NCBI RefSeq assembly: GCF_003545715.1
Contig: NZ_QVNU01000001.1
Location: forward strand, 496,001-560,000
Direction: 5' to 3'
Source of the DNA: Taibaiella koreensis
Lineage (GTDB): Bacteria > Bacteroidota > Bacteroidia > Chitinophagales > Chitinophagaceae
Length of the DNA: 64,000 nucleotides
This document shows positions 1 through 8,053 of this stretch, piece after piece. Both the position numbers and the translations under genes were made by a program. The notes under the pieces were generated by a model. That model made no database searches. It saw only the letters and a list, made by a program, of their open reading frames with translations, and was not told the DNA's origin. Positions within the stretch are counted from its first letter, which is position 1; each line of letters starts with the position of its first letter.

Positions 1-349
1 CGATGTCCAGCTTCCCCTGTTCGGCGAGGCGAAAAGCCAGGGTAGCCATGAATATCTTAGTGATGCTGGCTACTTTAGAGATATGGCAGGGCTGCATGAT
101 GATCCCTTTTTCGATATCGGCCATACCCGATGCTCCCACCCATGTGCCCAGGCTGTCCCTTACGAGGAGCGCTATACCGGGAAGCCCTTTTTGCGTATAG
201 GCATCCAGCACGCCCTGGAAGCTTGCCGCTTTAGGATGGGTAGGGTAAGAAGGCGTTGTGCAGACTTGTGTGGCTTCGATGGTCTTTTTGCTGCAGGAGG
301 CGCCGGCAGAGACCAGTAGCAGAAAGCATAAGCGTGTCAAAAGTTTCAT
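1..349 (-). CDS. Serine hydrolase, beta-lactamase family (partial, 3' end outside window)
   Basis: Only the N-terminal 116 residues are inside the window. The protein begins with a hydrophobic signal segment ending in a possible lipobox (GASC, Cys19), then reaches the motif SITK (Ser95-Lys98). This fits the SxxK active site of class C beta-lactamase-like and penicillin-binding-protein-like serine hydrolases; the preceding pattern GxxDIEKGxxM..C.ISKVASITK also fits. Members act on the outer side of the membrane as esterases, peptidases or beta-lactamases, and the substrate cannot be told here. Its ATG (349-347) overlaps the stop of the upstream gene as ATGA, so the two are probably translationally coupled. 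Confidence 0.72.
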   Translation of the reverse strand, partial: MKLLTRLCFLLLVSAGASCSKKTIEATQVCTTPSYPTHPKAASFQGVLDAYTQKGLPGIALLVRDSLGTWVGASGMADIEKGIIMQPCHISKVASITKIFMATLAFRLAEQGKLDI

Positions 350-969
350 GATCCGGGATGGTTGTTGTGCCGGGGCCGTTTTAAAGAGTAGATCGCACCA
401 AGATGTAAAGCCGTGTTGGGAAGCAGCGGCACATACTTATTGACGAAAGGTGTCTGCAGCCAGAACTGGTATTGCAGGAACAGCTTTAACGGGAGCGTTG
501 AACAGGATTGAAGGTCGTAGCCCAATGCCAATGAGGCGGTAGCCATCAATTGGGGCCGGCCCCAGTTCTTTTTCTTCACATACCGCCCGTCTTCCAGGCG
601 GAATTGCTGCACATCGGCGAAAGAATGCAGGTAGCCTGCTCCCAGCAAGCCCTCGGCATAGAAGCCGCCGGTAATACGGTAACGGTAGCCAAACTCGGAG
701 TAAAGCTGCAGGCCGTGCTGGTTGTACCGGTGATAAAAATAGCCGAGCTTCAGCGTCTGGAACAGTTCGGAGCGTTGCCCTTGGCGGTAACGATGCGCTG
801 TGCCCAGGCAGATACCCGGGTGAATGGACTTACTGAAGACACCGGCATAGCCCTTTCCCGGCAATGAGGTGCCGTTATTGAAGAGGCTCAATGAAAGCGG
901 TAACGTTTGCTCCTGGGCCGAAGCAGTGATGACGGCTATCAGAAAGAAGAGGGTAAATAATGGTCGCAT
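346..969 (-). CDS. Secreted or outer membrane protein of unknown function
   Basis: A 207-residue protein starting MRPLFTLFFLIAVITASAQ, a typical signal peptide with AQ cleavage. Longer in-frame starts upstream were rejected because they precede the signal peptide. The mature part is rich in aromatic residues and has alternating polar/apolar stretches (LKLGYFYHRY, LYSEFGYRYRI, GLLGAGYLH, LFLQYQFWLQ), which suggests a small outer-membrane beta-barrel. No family is recognised. It overlaps the downstream serine hydrolase by 4 bp (ATGA), and the two probably form one operon reading away from pcm. Confidence 0.6.
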   Translation of the reverse strand: MRPLFTLFFLIAVITASAQEQTLPLSLSLFNNGTSLPGKGYAGVFSKSIHPGICLGTAHRYRQGQRSELFQTLKLGYFYHRYNQHGLQLYSEFGYRYRITGGFYAEGLLGAGYLHSFADVQQFRLEDGRYVKKKNWGRPQLMATASLALGYDLQSCSTLPLKLFLQYQFWLQTPFVNKYVPLLPNTALHLGAIYSLKRPRHNNHPGS

Positions 970-1093
970 AGGCTTTTGGCTGTTCTCGTATGAATATAAG
1001 ATAATATCCGGACTTATAACTCCGGTATCATCCCGGAGCATCGGGACATTGACAAAACTTTTACACATCACCGCTCCGGTCGTTTGCCTTAAG

Positions 1094-1101
1094 TATCTTT
1101 G
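1094..1101 (+). promoter_or_regulatory. Bacteroidota -7 promoter box (TATCTTTG) for pcm
   Basis: The octamer matches TAnnTTTG exactly and ends only 4 bp before ATG 1106. No clear TTTG -33 box lies at the usual distance. Confidence 0.5.
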
Positions 1102-1105
1102 CGGT

Positions 1106-1780
1106 ATGTTACACCGATTGGAGAAAGAGGAGAGCTTTATGCATAAAGGGCTGCGTAAGCAGTTGATAGAGGAGCTATGTGAAAAGGGTATCAAGGACGA
1201 GCGTGTGCTGGAGGCTATGGGCCGTATTCCCCGGCATTATTTCCTGGATCCGGCTTTCGAGCGGATCGCCTACGAAGACCGCGCTTTTCCCATCCTCGCA
1301 GGCCAGACCATTTCCCAACCCTATACTGTAGCTTATCAAAGCCAGTTCCTCGAGGTGAAACGTTTTGATAAAATACTGGAGATTGGTACCGGTAGCGCTT
1401 ATCAGGCCTGTGTGCTGGCCGAAATGGGCGCCTGGGTATATACGATCGAGCGCCAAAGGCAATTGTTTGAGCACAATAACGATTTCTTTTACCTGAAGCA
1501 CTACCCGCATCTGAAACGCTTTTACGGTGATGGCTTCGAAGGCTTGCCCTCTTTTGCACCTTTCGATAAGGTGATCATTACCGCTGCAGCACCTTTTGTA
1601 CCGCCGAAGCTGGTCGAACAGATGAAAACGGGCGGCATCATGATCATCCCGGTGGATGTAGATGACGAAGGCAGCTCGCAGCAAATGAAGCGCATTACCA
1701 AAACCGCATCGGGCTATAAAGAGGAGATGCTTGATCATTTCAGCTTTGTACCCATGCTGGGTGGAAAGGGCAAGAACTAA
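1106..1780 (+). CDS. pcm: Protein-L-isoaspartate O-methyltransferase
   Basis: The enzyme transfers a methyl group from S-adenosylmethionine to isoaspartyl residues, starting repair of damaged proteins in the cytosol. Hallmarks are TISQPY (68-73) and the SAM-binding LEIGTGSAYQ (about 91-100), followed by DKVIITAAA. Length (224 aa) is normal. The start is uncertain: ATG 1106 keeps residues EESF, which resemble the segment before HKGLRKQL in homologues as I remember them, whereas ATG 1139 has a good AGGAG ribosome site (1128-1132). A TATCTTTG promoter box at 1094-1101 would put transcription start almost on the first ATG, giving a leaderless message if 1106 is used. Confidence 0.93.
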   Translation: MLHRLEKEESFMHKGLRKQLIEELCEKGIKDERVLEAMGRIPRHYFLDPAFERIAYEDRAFPILAGQTISQPYTVAYQSQFLEVKRFDKILEIGTGSAYQACVLAEMGAWVYTIERQRQLFEHNNDFFYLKHYPHLKRFYGDGFEGLPSFAPFDKVIITAAAPFVPPKLVEQMKTGGIMIIPVDVDDEGSSQQMKRITKTASGYKEEMLDHFSFVPMLGGKGKN

Positions 1781-1788
1781 CAGGACCT

Positions 1789-2331
1789 ATGAACAGATTT
1801 TCCTTTTTTCTACAGTCGCTTGTAGCGTTGCTCCTGCTGACGACACATGGCGCTTATGCACAGCAGAAGAAACTATCGTGGAACGATCAGTTTATCATCG
1901 ATAAATCGGGCAAACCTTTCCCCGTGCAGGAGTCCTTTGCTACCCTCAACAGGAAAGTTTACGACTTCAAAGAGAATAAGCGTCCGGCGTTCGTCTATAT
2001 CAGCTCCGAGTCCTGCCTGCCTTGCAAGTTCGAACTGCCCTTATATCTTGAGGCTTGTGACCGTTACAAAGATTTCGATTTCGTTTATTTTACTACCGAT
2101 CCCGATACTACCGCGGTAAAACATAAATTCGGCGACCATATCGACCGGCCCAATCTGTACATCATCTCCAGACCCTACGACTATTTTTATGATCGCCAGC
2201 TTTTTCTGGGCTTCCCTACGAAATATTATGTCAGTAGTGATCATAAAGTGACGACTGTTCAGCTGGGTGGCTGGATGGATACGGAAAAGGTATGGGGGGA
2301 ATGGTTGCCGGTATTAACTCATCTTCAATAA
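1789..2331 (+). CDS. Secreted thioredoxin-like protein
   Basis: A 180-residue protein with a signal peptide (about residues 1-24, ending AYAQ) and a thioredoxin fold core: FVYISSESCLPC places the redox motif CLPC at Cys76/Cys79. It probably acts as a periplasmic TlpA/ResA-like reductase or isomerase; the partner is unknown. The CxxC spacing is canonical, but the cis-proline region (LGFPTKYYV) is followed by a short C-terminus. Only 6 nt separate its stop from the ABC ATPase gene, so the pair is probably co-transcribed. Confidence 0.75.
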   Translation: MNRFSFFLQSLVALLLLTTHGAYAQQKKLSWNDQFIIDKSGKPFPVQESFATLNRKVYDFKENKRPAFVYISSESCLPCKFELPLYLEACDRYKDFDFVYFTTDPDTTAVKHKFGDHIDRPNLYIISRPYDYFYDRQLFLGFPTKYYVSSDHKVTTVQLGGWMDTEKVWGEWLPVLTHLQ

Positions 2332-2337
2332 TGATCC

Positions 2338-2982
2338 ATGCAGCTACAGCTCAGTAACCTGGTACCGGAACCCTTGAAAAGCCGTTTAGGACAGCAGCAT
2401 TCCGATATCTGGGGACAGGTTCAGGCCATACAGCCCGGTGAAAAAGTGTTTTTTCGCGCTCCTTCGGGCAAGGGTAAATCTACCTTCATGCATATTCTGT
2501 ACGGGCTGAGGAATGATTATACCGGAACTGCTGCCTGGGACGGGAAAGACGTGCGTGGACACAATGACGATCAATGGGCAGCACTGCGTAGCAAAGATAT
2601 CAGCATCGTGTTCCAGGACCTGCGGCTCTTTGGCGACCTTACCCTGGCCGAGAATATCAATATCAAGCGCGCCCTGACCAACACTATTGATGAAGAAGAA
2701 GCGCGGCAATGGTTGCAGCAGCTGGGGCTTGAGGGAAAATGGGAACAAAAGGCCGAGACGCTTTCGTATGGGGAGCGCCAGCGCGTGGCGATCGTGAGAA
2801 GCTTGTTGCAGCCTTTCCGTTGGCTGTTGCTGGACGAACCTTTCAGCCACCTGGACGACGACAATACGAAGAAGGCGGCACAACTCATCTACAGCAGGGT
2901 CGAAGCCAATAAGGCGGGCATGCTGGTCGTTGACCTGGAAGATAACGACTGGTTCCCCTACACGCGCAAACTCTTATTGTAA
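2338..2982 (+). CDS. ABC transporter ATP-binding protein (orphan, degenerate H-loop)
   Basis: A 214-residue nucleotide-binding subunit of the LolD/MacB-like size class. Visible motifs are Walker A (APSGKGKST, 41-49, with Ala in place of the first Gly), Q-loop (FQD, 92-94), signature LSYGERQR (142-149), Walker B WLLLDEP (162-168) and D-loop SHLD. The region where the switch histidine normally lies reads MLVVDLEDND, without His, so hydrolysis may be altered. No permease gene is adjacent; the only neighbour in the same direction is the secreted thioredoxin. Its substrate is unknown. Confidence 0.85.
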   Translation: MQLQLSNLVPEPLKSRLGQQHSDIWGQVQAIQPGEKVFFRAPSGKGKSTFMHILYGLRNDYTGTAAWDGKDVRGHNDDQWAALRSKDISIVFQDLRLFGDLTLAENINIKRALTNTIDEEEARQWLQQLGLEGKWEQKAETLSYGERQRVAIVRSLLQPFRWLLLDEPFSHLDDDNTKKAAQLIYSRVEANKAGMLVVDLEDNDWFPYTRKLLL

Positions 2983-2983
2983 C

Positions 2984-3022
2984 ACAAGAGAAGTCAAGTT
3001 TCAAAAACTTGACTTCTCTTGT
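2984..3022. terminator. Bidirectional hairpin terminator
   Basis: A perfect inverted repeat with 18-bp arms (2984-3001 and 3005-3022) around a 3-base loop lies between two convergent genes, the ABC ATPase and the LytTR regulator. Both arms have A/T-rich flanks, so it can serve both strands. Confidence 0.8.
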
Positions 3023-3035
3023 AGAAATAATCAGA

Positions 3036-3767
3036 TCAGATGCCGAGCACGGTTTTTAGCTTGGCGTAGCCGCTGCGGCTCACCGGTATCTTGGCATTGT
3101 TGCGCAGGATCACACAATAATTTTCCTTTTCATAAAGCTCTACTTTGTGGATGTGCTGCACATTCACGATATAAGACCGGTGCACCCGCACAAACTGGTG
3201 TACCGGCAACTGTGCCTCGAAATGCGCCATGCGCTGATGTTTCAGGTAGTATTTATCGGCCGTGGTTACCTTTACGTAATCGTCGGCCGCTTCGATATAC
3301 AGCACCTCGGGTAAGGGAATGATCTTAATATGGCCGCCATCTTTTACCACGATACGCTGTGATTGCTCAGGCAGCTGTAAACCACTCATGTCTTTAGGCT
3401 GCTCTGCTTCCGGCGTCCTGATCTGCGTTCTCACTTTTTCAAGCGCTTTCTGCAGCCGTTCGATACTTACCGGCTTCAGCAGGTAGTCGAGCGCGTTCAC
3501 CTCGAAAGCCTTCAGCGCATACTCGTCGTAGGCGGTGGTAAAGATCACCTTTGGCGGATTTTCGAGCAGTTCCAGGAGCTCGAAGCCGGTTATTTTCGGC
3601 ATTTGGATATCCAGAAAAATGAGGTCGGGCTGATATTCCTGGATTGCCTTCATACCTTCGAAGCCATCGTTGCACGAGGCCACGATCTCAACATCTTTCT
3701 CGTCTTCCAGGAGCTCGGCCAGCAGGGACCTTGCCAGGGGCTCGTCGTCGATCAGTATCGTTTTCAT
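3036..3767 (-). CDS. LytTR-family response regulator
   Basis: A 243-residue regulator with an N-terminal receiver domain (acid pocket IDDEP at 6-10, phospho-acceptor Asp53 in FLDIQMP, Lys98 in LLKPVS) and a C-terminal LytTR DNA-binding domain (about 140-243, with HQFVRVHRSYIVNVQHI and the closing RSGYAKLKTVL). It is the DNA-binding partner of the LytS-type kinase that ends 10 nt upstream. The two genes and the LiaF-like gene form one minus-strand operon. Confidence 0.93.
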   Translation of the reverse strand: MKTILIDDEPLARSLLAELLEDEKDVEIVASCNDGFEGMKAIQEYQPDLIFLDIQMPKITGFELLELLENPPKVIFTTAYDEYALKAFEVNALDYLLKPVSIERLQKALEKVRTQIRTPEAEQPKDMSGLQLPEQSQRIVVKDGGHIKIIPLPEVLYIEAADDYVKVTTADKYYLKHQRMAHFEAQLPVHQFVRVHRSYIVNVQHIHKVELYEKENYCVILRNNAKIPVSRSGYAKLKTVLGI

Positions 3768-3777
3768 ATCAAGCGTT

Positions 3778-4884
3778 TCAGTTATTGGTAGGTGTTACAG
3801 GTTGTTGCTCGTTCCCGGGTAGGGTCACCGGTATGCTGATGGTTGCCGTAAAGTGATGATGCGCATGCTCCGGATCGCTGTCCGGCTCCGGAGGCTGACT
3901 CTGAACCACAAGCAGATCGTTGCGGGCGAAGAGCAGGTACAGCCTGCGCCGCACCGATTCCAGGCCGAAGCCCGTCCCTTTGGTCGTCACTGCATCGGGA
4001 TCGTAGGGGTTGACAATGCTGAACAGGAACTGGTCCTGGGTCAGCGTACCCTTTATATATATAGTCACGGGGCCCGTAGTCCCATACAAACCATATTTGA
4101 TCGCATTTTCGACAAGAGGTTGTAGCAGGAAAGGGGGTATGCGGGCTTCCATGCAATCGGTGTGTATATGTTCCTCAATGGTAAGCCGGTGGCCAAAACG
4201 TACCTGCTCTATACTTAAGTAGATCCTGAGGTCCTCCAGCTCTTCCTGGATGGTAATAAGATCATTGTCTTCTTTTTTAAGGGTATGCCTCAGGAATTCC
4301 GATAGCTGCTGTACCATGGTCCGCGCATGTTTGGGCTCTTTCCCTATCAGGGCATTAATAGAATTGAGGCTGTTGAAGAGAAAATGCGGATGCAATTGCT
4401 GACGCAGCTTGAACAGCTCTGCTTCCTTGCGCAACTGCAGGCTGTGCTGTTCCTGCTCGCTAAGCGAATCCTGGTTGGACAAATGCCGGACAAAGTAGTT
4501 GATCAGGTTATAATCGCATAGCAGTATCCAGCCAATGAGACCGCGGATATAGAAGGTGTCGTTCCAGAACACCGTATAGGCTTTATTGTCAAAAGAGTTT
4601 TTGAGCGTCCATTGGCAAAGAAGAAGCCAGGCAATACAGAAACCAAAGCTTTGGGCCGCGATGATCCCATAGCGGGCGATGGGCGGCACATAATGACTGA
4701 AACCGTATTCAAGAAAGAGAAAGATGCCATACAACAGCAGGTTGCTACCCAAAGCATCGGCGAGGGCGATGTCGACAGGAAATCCCTTGAAAGCGCAAAG
4801 CCAATAGAACTGGGCCGTGCTGATGGTGAGCAAAATAATGGCCGCGCTCAGCTTTACGTTTAAGGTGTTGAAGTATGAAGGCAT
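3778..4884 (-). CDS. LytS/YehU-type sensor histidine kinase
   Basis: A 368-residue membrane kinase. About four transmembrane segments occupy residues 10-130, followed by a short coiled coil and the His_kinase domain with LHPHFLFNSLNSI (likely phospho-His167) and the N-box LVENAIKYGL. The C-terminal ATPase domain ends with GTGFGLESVRRRL. It has no large extracellular sensor domain, so it probably senses a membrane signal, perhaps through the LiaF-like protein encoded upstream. Confidence 0.92.
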   Translation of the reverse strand: MPSYFNTLNVKLSAAIILLTISTAQFYWLCAFKGFPVDIALADALGSNLLLYGIFLFLEYGFSHYVPPIARYGIIAAQSFGFCIAWLLLCQWTLKNSFDNKAYTVFWNDTFYIRGLIGWILLCDYNLINYFVRHLSNQDSLSEQEQHSLQLRKEAELFKLRQQLHPHFLFNSLNSINALIGKEPKHARTMVQQLSEFLRHTLKKEDNDLITIQEELEDLRIYLSIEQVRFGHRLTIEEHIHTDCMEARIPPFLLQPLVENAIKYGLYGTTGPVTIYIKGTLTQDQFLFSIVNPYDPDAVTTKGTGFGLESVRRRLYLLFARNDLLVVQSQPPEPDSDPEHAHHHFTATISIPVTLPGNEQQPVTPTNN

Positions 4885-4932
4885 TCCTGTTTATTTTGAA
4901 AATATGGTCAGTACGGGGTAGGTTACTGAAGC

Positions 4933-5733
4933 TTAAAAGCTCTTGATCTCCACGCCGCCAAACATGACATTGCCTTTCAGGATCAGGGTCTTGCCCGATT
5001 CATGAGCGGTGCTCGACATCATCCGGCGGTCTTCGATCCCACCAAACACTACTGATAATTCATTTTTCAGGTTCCAATTGGCGGGAATAACGATATCCAC
5101 ACCACCGAACATCACCGATACATCTACTACTGCGGTACCCTGGAAATCGGCCTGGGTAAAATTGACCTGACAGCCGCCAAATACACTGGAGATGTTACCA
5201 CCCCTGAAATTCTTGGAAAAAACATTACGCTCCATATTGCCAAAAGTTGAGCTGACACTGATAACATCGTCTGAAATATCGTTGGTCTGGTCGTCATCGC
5301 CGGCTACCGGTTCCCAATGCCTGCCGCCGAAGCGTCCGCGCGGGTGACGGCGGCCGTGACAGCGATCGTAATGCTTGTGAAAGCGGTTCCGCTTTATCAG
5401 CACCAGTATACCCAATAAGATGAGGCCGGCCGGCAAAACATAAGGACGCAGGTTGAGCGCAATTAAATTATTTTCGTAAAGCATGAAATAGCAACCTATA
5501 AGCACGAGAATAAGCCATGACATGTGGCGGAAGCCGTTTTTGACACCTGTAAAGATGCCTATAGCAATCAGGATCATAGGCCAGGTAAAGAACCAGTGAG
5601 GAAAGAGGCCTGCTGTTTGCGGGATGCGGTTAAGCAGAAATAGTACACCAATCACAATCAAGACCAATCCCCCCAGTTTATGATTAGGCTCAGGGCGCTT
5701 ACGGGTGTAAGGCTTTGTCGCTTCGTTTTCCAT
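4933..5733 (-). CDS. LiaF-like membrane protein (DUF5668 / LiaF C-terminal type)
   Basis: A 266-residue protein. The N-terminal half holds four or five hydrophobic segments, with the repeated pattern LGGLVLIVIGVLFLL and PAGLILLGILVLI, as in LiaI/DUF5668 domains. A basic, His/Arg-rich linker follows (FHKHYDRCHGRRHPRGRFGG). The C-terminal half is a beta-helix-like repeat (VSSTFGNMERN, ISSVFGGCQVN, VSVMFGGVDIV, LSVVFGGIEDR, GNVMFGGVEIK) typical of the LiaF/YvqF cell-envelope stress domain. It is the first gene of the operon with the LytS kinase and LytTR regulator and probably modulates the kinase. Confidence 0.8.
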   Translation of the reverse strand: MENEATKPYTRKRPEPNHKLGGLVLIVIGVLFLLNRIPQTAGLFPHWFFTWPMILIAIGIFTGVKNGFRHMSWLILVLIGCYFMLYENNLIALNLRPYVLPAGLILLGILVLIKRNRFHKHYDRCHGRRHPRGRFGGRHWEPVAGDDDQTNDISDDVISVSSTFGNMERNVFSKNFRGGNISSVFGGCQVNFTQADFQGTAVVDVSVMFGGVDIVIPANWNLKNELSVVFGGIEDRRMMSSTAHESGKTLILKGNVMFGGVEIKSF

Positions 5734-5755
5734 TTTTAAATCAATTAATATACCA

Positions 5756-5795
5756 CAAAAGTATATGCACTTCTACGTGTATGAAACACTGTTTC
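5756..5795 (-). promoter_or_regulatory. Promoter and possible operator of the LiaF-like/LytS/LytTR operon
   Basis: On the minus strand TACTTTTG (5763-5756) matches the -7 consensus and lies 22 bp before the start codon. Near the expected -33 position is a short inverted repeat GAAAC-ACT-GTTTC (5783-5795), a possible regulator site. Confidence 0.5.
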
Positions 5796-5866
5796 GATAA
5801 ACGGGGGCAAAATTTCGGTAAACGGATGTTTCGGCACCGCAAGGGGCTGTTCCAACCGCCGGAACC

Positions 5867-6844
5867 TTACAAAATGCCGCGCCAGTAAGCGATCATGTCC
5901 GACAGGGTCTGCTCCAGCGGAATGCGCTGCTGCCATCCCGTTGCCTGTATCAGCCTGTGTGAAGAACCGTAGATCACCGGTTCGTCGCTGCTACGCACCA
6001 GGGAAGGGTCTTCCCTGTGGGGCAGGCTGCGACCGATAATGGTTTCGACCATAGATAGCAGTTCCGATATCCGGTAGCTTTTGTTGCCACACACATTATA
6101 CACTTCACCCGCCCGCCCTTTTTCTGACAATAATACCAGGGCTTCCACGAGGTCCCGCACATCGGTAATGGCCCGTTCTGTAGTCAGTGTGCCGGTAGTT
6201 AGAACGTCTATCTCTCCTTTTTCAAACAATACGGCCCTTTTTGTAAAATCCGAGGCGACGTCGTTGGTCTTGCGCGGCCCGGTGGTGTTGAAGATTCTTA
6301 CCCTGATGCTCCGTATATTGTTATTGGCAAAATACTGGAAGCCCAGCAGGTCCTGGGTCACCTTGCTCACGCCATAAGGGTGCAGGGGTAGCAGCGCTGT
6401 ATCTTCCGTTACCGGAACATTTCCGGGTTTCAGGCTGGCGCCGTATTCGGCGCTGGAGCAGGCGATCAGCACCACGGGATCATAACCGGGATCTTCTTTT
6501 CTGAGCGTTTTGACCGCCTCAAACACGTTAATCGTCCCATTGGCATTGATATCCATTGTTTCAGCCGGCTTTTCCCACGATACAGTAGGGTAGCTTTGCG
6601 CCGCCAGGTGATAAATGATCCGGGGTTTATACTGCGCGATGATCTCCGCAACTTTCTTACTGTCGCGTATATCGCAGGGAATGTAATTGGCCTTGTCCAG
6701 CACCTCTTCTAACCGTATGGTAGGATGTGTATAATAGGTAGCAACCGCACGTTGTCCACGGCCCGCATAATAATCTGCGAGATGCGAACCTACCATGCCA
6801 CAGCCCCCGGTAATTAGTATAGGAGCGTCTTCCAGATTATTCAT
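5867..6844 (-). CDS. NAD-dependent epimerase/dehydratase, GDP-6-deoxy-D-mannose reductase-like
   Basis: A 325-residue extended short-chain dehydrogenase. It has the Rossmann motif GGCGMVGSH (13-21), the active-site segment IACSSAEYG and the YxxxK pair (Tyr157, Lys161 in PYGVSK). The segment PYGVSKVTQDLLGFQYF followed by RVRIFNTTGPRK resembles GDP-4-keto-6-deoxymannose reductases (Rmd) and GDP-mannose 4,6-dehydratases, which make activated deoxysugars for surface polysaccharide. The start at 6844 was chosen because the preceding in-frame residues overlap the divergent glycosyltransferase. Start codons of the two genes are only 23 bp apart. Confidence 0.82.
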   Translation of the reverse strand: MNNLEDAPILITGGCGMVGSHLADYYAGRGQRAVATYYTHPTIRLEEVLDKANYIPCDIRDSKKVAEIIAQYKPRIIYHLAAQSYPTVSWEKPAETMDINANGTINVFEAVKTLRKEDPGYDPVVLIACSSAEYGASLKPGNVPVTEDTALLPLHPYGVSKVTQDLLGFQYFANNNIRSIRVRIFNTTGPRKTNDVASDFTKRAVLFEKGEIDVLTTGTLTTERAITDVRDLVEALVLLSEKGRAGEVYNVCGNKSYRISELLSMVETIIGRSLPHREDPSLVRSSDEPVIYGSSHRLIQATGWQQRIPLEQTLSDMIAYWRGIL

Positions 6845-6851
6845 AGTTTTG
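6844..6851 (+). promoter_or_regulatory. -7 promoter box (TAGTTTTG) for the glycosyltransferase
   Basis: Exact match to TAnnTTTG in the 23-bp gap between divergent start codons; it overlaps the first base of the neighbouring start codon. Confidence 0.45.
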
Positions 6852-6867
6852 CAGTTTCTTAAAATAG

Positions 6868-8031
6868 ATGGCAAAGAAAGCAAAAATAATCATAATAGGG
6901 CCAGGAAACCCCTATCGGAACGGGCAATCCATTTTCCTGGCGCATTTATGTAACAAGCTGACGCAGAACTTTGAAGTGGAGCTGGTCAATTTTAAGATGC
7001 TTTACCCGGGCTTTCTCTTTCCCGGCAAGACGCAATACGATACCAGCAGCGACAAAAAACTTTCTTTTCCCAATAAAAGAATGGTACACAGCCTCAACCC
7101 GTTCAACTGGGTAAAAGTGGCCCGTTATCTCAACCGCCAGCAGCCCGACCTGATCGCGATCGACTGGTGGCATCCTTTTTTCGGGCCCTGTATGCGTGGT
7201 ATTACTGCAGGCCTGGATCGGCGCTTACGGCAGCGGGTAATGTTCATTACCGAGAATGTAATCTCCCATGAAGCAAACAAAGTCGATAAAATGTTGACGC
7301 GTTATGGCCTTAAGTATGCCCGTTGTTTTCTGGCGCTCTCCCGGTCCGTCGAAACGTTCCTGACGGAGATGTTTGGCAAAAAGGTCTTCCGGTCGGCGCT
7401 GCCCATTTACGATTTCTACAAGGCAGAGGAAACCCTGCCGGATCCCTCGCTCCGGGCGCAATTCGGCTTTAGCGACAACGATACAGTGTTGCTTTTCTTC
7501 GGATTGGTACGAAAATATAAAGGATTAGACCTGCTGCTGGAAGCCTTTGCCAGCCTGCTGAAGCGTAATCCCAACCTGAAGCTGCTTGTCGTGGGAGAAT
7601 TCTATGAGGACGATAAGCCTTACTTCGACCAGGTGCAGCAGTTGGGTATCGGGGCGCAGGTACATATGGAAAACCGCTACGTACCCAATGAAGAAGTGGA
7701 CCGGTATTTTACTGCTTCAGATTGCGTGGTGCTGCCTTATCGCTCGGCAACACAAAGCGGTATCCTCAGTATGGCTTATGGTTTTGGCAAGCCGGTGGTC
7801 GTAACGCCGGTAGGAGAACTGGGCGCCCTGGTCAATCCCGGGAAGACCGGCTTTGTAGCCACTGCAGCCGATGTAGGCAGTATCGAAGACAGCATTCAGC
7901 AATACCTTGATCAAAAAGACGGCATTCCTTTTGCCCGGCATATTGAAGCCTACAGAAGCGAGGGCGATCTGTTTGAACAGATTGATACTGTATTCGGGGA
8001 GGCTATCAGTTATGTATCAGCCCCCCTATGA
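6868..8031 (+). CDS. Glycosyltransferase family 4
   Basis: A 387-residue GT-B enzyme. The N-terminal domain opens with IIIIGPGNPYRNGQSIF; the C-terminal domain carries VLLFFGLVRKYKGLDLLLEAF, the usual start of the Glycos_transf_1 fold, and the donor-binding segment SGILSMAYGFGKPVVVTPVGELG. It transfers a sugar from a nucleotide-activated donor, probably for exopolysaccharide or glycoprotein. Its divergent neighbour, the deoxysugar reductase, could provide the donor. No signal peptide or membrane segment is seen. Confidence 0.9.
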   Translation: MAKKAKIIIIGPGNPYRNGQSIFLAHLCNKLTQNFEVELVNFKMLYPGFLFPGKTQYDTSSDKKLSFPNKRMVHSLNPFNWVKVARYLNRQQPDLIAIDWWHPFFGPCMRGITAGLDRRLRQRVMFITENVISHEANKVDKMLTRYGLKYARCFLALSRSVETFLTEMFGKKVFRSALPIYDFYKAEETLPDPSLRAQFGFSDNDTVLLFFGLVRKYKGLDLLLEAFASLLKRNPNLKLLVVGEFYEDDKPYFDQVQQLGIGAQVHMENRYVPNEEVDRYFTASDCVVLPYRSATQSGILSMAYGFGKPVVVTPVGELGALVNPGKTGFVATAADVGSIEDSIQQYLDQKDGIPFARHIEAYRSEGDLFEQIDTVFGEAISYVSAPL

Positions 8032-8053
8032 ACCATCGTGTAGGTCGAATACG

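Noticed and set aside
1-443. Plus-strand frames at the window start
   Set aside because: The minus strand encodes a coherent lipoprotein-type serine hydrolase with SxxK, so the plus frames are shadows.
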